From: Clostridia bacterium
GTDB taxonomy: Bacteria > Bacillota_A > Clostridia > Oscillospirales > CAG-272
Length of the DNA: 14,442 bases
Direction: 5' to 3'
Assembly (NCBI GenBank): GCA_017626655.1
Contig: JAGAIH010000424.1
Coordinates: 1 to 14,442 of the forward strand
A program made the translations under genes and the position numbers. This document shows, in pieces, positions 12,875-14,442 of the stretch; the stretch's first letter is position 1; every line of letters starts with the position of its first letter. Below the pieces are notes generated by a model. That model was not told the DNA's origin, searched no databases, and saw only the letters and a list, made by a program, of their open reading frames with translations.

Positions 12875-13636
12875 TCAAAGGATGATTCCCTCCCCCTGCC
12901 GCATCAGCGTATACGCGCGGTCGGGGGCAAGCTCCTCCATTTTTTCTTGGAACAGACCGGGATTTCCGCCGTGCTCGGCGAAATTCCAGATGTGGCAGGG
13001 GATAGCCAGCTTGGGCTTCAGGGTGGCGATCACGTGGGCGGCCTCCTCCTCATTGAGGTTGCCGAAGGCGCCGTTGATGGGGAGGATCAGGAGGTCCAAA
13101 TCCTGTAAGCGGTGATCGGTGAGCAGGTCGGGGCGGTAGCAGGTATCGCCCATGGAGTAGATCCGCTTGCCGCCGATCTCGATCAGCAGTCCCAGGGCGT
13201 CGGGGGCCAGCTCACCGTGGTCACAGGGCATGGCGGTGACGGTGAAGTCCCCGTCGGTGACCCTGTCCCCCACCGAAATAAAGGTGAGATTCTCGGTCAG
13301 CCCCAGGGCGTCGCACTCGGCCTTCACGTCCTTCGCCCCGATGAGGCGGGTCTTGCCGTTCTCCATGAGGGCGGGAACGCTGTCGGGATCAAAATGGTCG
13401 TAGTGACCGTGGGAGATCAGCAAAACGTCGAAATCCAGCTCCCCGGGCTCCAGAATATAGGGCATGAGCCGTTTGAAGCCGAAATGGCGGTTACAACAGT
13501 CGGACAGGTAGGGGTCCAGGGCGATGAGCTTCCCCGAAGGGGTCTTGAAGATAAAGCCCGCCTGGCCGAGGAAGAAGACCCCCGCTCGGTTTTCGGGGAT
13601 ACGGGCGGACGCGACTTGACTTGCAAAGGTTTCCAT
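12875..13636 (-). CDS. MBL-fold metallohydrolase, UlaG-like
   Basis: 253 aa. The metal-binding set of the metallo-beta-lactamase superfamily is complete: H76-x-H78-x-D80-H81 (SHGHYDHFD), His140 (CDHGE), Asp164 (GDTCY) and His215 (CHIWNF). The opening GQAGFIFKTPSGKLIALDPYLSD is typical of the UlaG-type branch, whose best-known member hydrolyses L-ascorbate 6-phosphate lactone; this protein is about 100 residues shorter than E. coli UlaG, so orthology is not claimed. There is no signal peptide. Ribosome site AAAGGGG, 9 nt spacing. It sits between the SDR and the Zn-ADH, and a lactonase acting on the product of a sugar dehydrogenase would fit. Other hydrolytic roles remain possible. Confidence 0.85.
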   Translation of the reverse strand: METFASQVASARIPENRAGVFFLGQAGFIFKTPSGKLIALDPYLSDCCNRHFGFKRLMPYILEPGELDFDVLLISHGHYDHFDPDSVPALMENGKTRLIGAKDVKAECDALGLTENLTFISVGDRVTDGDFTVTAMPCDHGELAPDALGLLIEIGGKRIYSMGDTCYRPDLLTDHRLQDLDLLILPINGAFGNLNEEEAAHVIATLKPKLAIPCHIWNFAEHGGNPGLFQEKMEELAPDRAYTLMRQGEGIIL

Positions 13637-13660
13637 GGATGAATACCCCTTTCATCGTGT

Positions 13661-13731
13661 TTTTTTGAAGGTTTTGGGGATTCTTAAGACCCTTTTGCAA
13701 AAGGGTCTTAAGCCGCCAGAGGCCGCTCCCC
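13661..13731. repeat. Dispersed palindromic element, copy 2 (30-bp perfect palindrome)
   Basis: At 13683-13712 lies an exact 30-bp palindrome with arms CTTAAGACCCTTTT and its complement around GC. It is flanked by GAAGGTTTTGGGGATTCT on the left and, at 13710-13731, by the 22 bp shared with copy 1 (20 of 22). It sits directly after the SDR stop and before the MBL-fold gene. Because both sides have poly-T or poly-A only at a distance (T-run at 13660-13666), it is at best a weak terminator. Confidence 0.75.
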
Positions 13732-14442
13732 TCAGAAATTTCTGGCATATCCGCCGCAGGTCCAGCCGCCGTCCACGGGCAGCTCGGCTCCCGTGATGTA
13801 GGAGGCCAGATCCGAGGCCAGGAAGGCCACGGCGTTGGCGATCTCATGGGGCGCCCCCTGCCTGCCCATGGGAATGTGGGACAGAAGGCCCTCCATGGCG
13901 GCATTGTTCTGCCAGAGGCGGTTGGTGATGGCGATACCGACGGTGCCGGGGCAGACCACGTTGGCGCGGATGCCTCGGGGGGCCAGCTCCATGGCGATGG
14001 CCTTGGTGAAGTTGATCACCGCGGCCTTGGCCGCTGTGAAGGCGCACTGGTTGCGGAGGGGGACCATGCCCACGATGGAGCTGATATTCACGATGGCGCT
14101 CCCCTCGGGCATATAGGGGATGGCGGCCTTGGCGCAGTTGTAGGTGCCGTCCAGGTCTACCTTGAGGATGGCGTCCCACCACTGGTCCGAGAACTCGTCC
14201 ACGTGCTTGCGCTGATCGGGGCCTACGTTGATGCCCGCGTTGTTCACCAGTACGTCGAGCTTGCCGCCGCACTCGGCGGCGATGGTCTCCATAGCAGTCT
14301 TGACAGCCTCGCGGTCGGTGATGTCGAACTCGTAGCCGTAGGCGTGGTAGCCCTCGGCGCGGAGGGCCTCGGCGGCGGAAACGGCTCCCTTCAGATCGCA
14401 CAGGGCGACCACGGCGCCGTCCTCGGCGAAGCGGCGCGCCAT
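13732..14442 (-). CDS. SDR-family oxidoreductase (partial, N-terminus beyond the right edge)
   Basis: 236 codons are present. The ATG at the very edge is not taken as the start, because the TGxxxGIG nucleotide motif expected ~20 residues earlier is missing and the sequence begins inside the following helix (ARRFAEDGA). Clear classical-SDR features are NNAG (67-70), the active-site Ser122 in NISSIVG, Lys139, PGTVGIAITN, and the C-terminal ITGAELPVDGGWTCGG. The residue 13 after Ser122, where the catalytic Tyr of YxxxK belongs, is Phe135 (codon TTC); Asp96 replaces the frequent Asn of the tetrad. CDLKGA near the start (Asp at the strand end) suggests NAD. It is the first gene of the visible cluster and probably oxidises a sugar, polyol or sugar acid, if the Tyr loss is tolerated. 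A one-base error (TAC to TTC) is also possible. Confidence 0.9.
   Translation of the reverse strand: MARRFAEDGAVVALCDLKGAVSAAEALRAEGYHAYGYEFDITDREAVKTAMETIAAECGGKLDVLVNNAGINVGPDQRKHVDEFSDQWWDAILKVDLDGTYNCAKAAIPYMPEGSAIVNISSIVGMVPLRNQCAFTAAKAAVINFTKAIAMELAPRGIRANVVCPGTVGIAITNRLWQNNAAMEGLLSHIPMGRQGAPHEIANAVAFLASDLASYITGAELPVDGGWTCGGYARNF

Noticed and set aside
13683..13712. Strong intrinsic terminator for the SDR gene
   Set aside because: The palindrome is perfect, but on the minus strand it is followed by AATCCCCAAAACC rather than a T-run, so it was listed as a repeat.

Overview
The window is GC-rich bacterial DNA with strong AAAGGAG-type ribosome binding sites and near-perfect sigma-A promoters (TTGACA, 17 bp, TATAAT). 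It encodes an oxygen-sensitive glycyl-radical activating enzyme and a CotH-type lipoprotein, and its intergenic gaps are full of palindromes. Together these suggest an anaerobic Clostridia-class Bacillota, probably an uncultured gut or rumen member. That taxonomic call is an inference. No rRNA, tRNA, CRISPR array, transposase or phage gene was seen.

Layout. Positions 1-527 (minus) hold the N-terminal part of a secreted protein of unknown function, with a textbook promoter at 557-585. Positions 528-1235 contain no convincing gene. They hold a 13-bp inverted repeat, two 30-bp tandem hairpin units and a stretch resembling the 5' (domain I) part of a group II intron, on the minus strand. A minus-strand pair follows: degV-type lipid-binding protein, then a TraX-family membrane protein. 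Divergent from degV is a CotH-kinase lipoprotein (plus), ending at a bidirectional terminator shared with a minus-strand pair (alpha/beta hydrolase, then uridine kinase). Divergent from the hydrolase, from its own promoter, is a plus-strand pair: a 251-aa protein I do not recognise and a glycyl-radical-enzyme activating protein. These converge on a second bidirectional terminator.

From 8172 to the right edge all genes are on the minus strand. In transcription order they are an SDR oxidoreductase (cut by the edge), an MBL-fold UlaG-like hydrolase, a zinc alcohol dehydrogenase, a small cupin, deoxyribose-phosphate aldolase (DeoC), a ribokinase-family kinase and an AEC-family permease. This looks like a carbohydrate catabolic cluster. 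The kinase carries Ile where ribokinase has the sugar-contacting Asn, and it sits next to DeoC, so 2-deoxyribose (or a related deoxy sugar) is the best guess: kinase, then DeoC, giving acetaldehyde and glyceraldehyde 3-phosphate. The SDR, Zn-ADH, lactonase-like and cupin proteins could form an oxidative or isomerising entry branch. The SDR has Phe in place of the catalytic Tyr.

The gaps inside this cluster are occupied by three kinds of palindromic element: a five-hairpin array after deoC, a two-copy dispersed element after the kinase and after the SDR, and a hairpin cluster before deoC. These are the most unusual non-coding features of the window.
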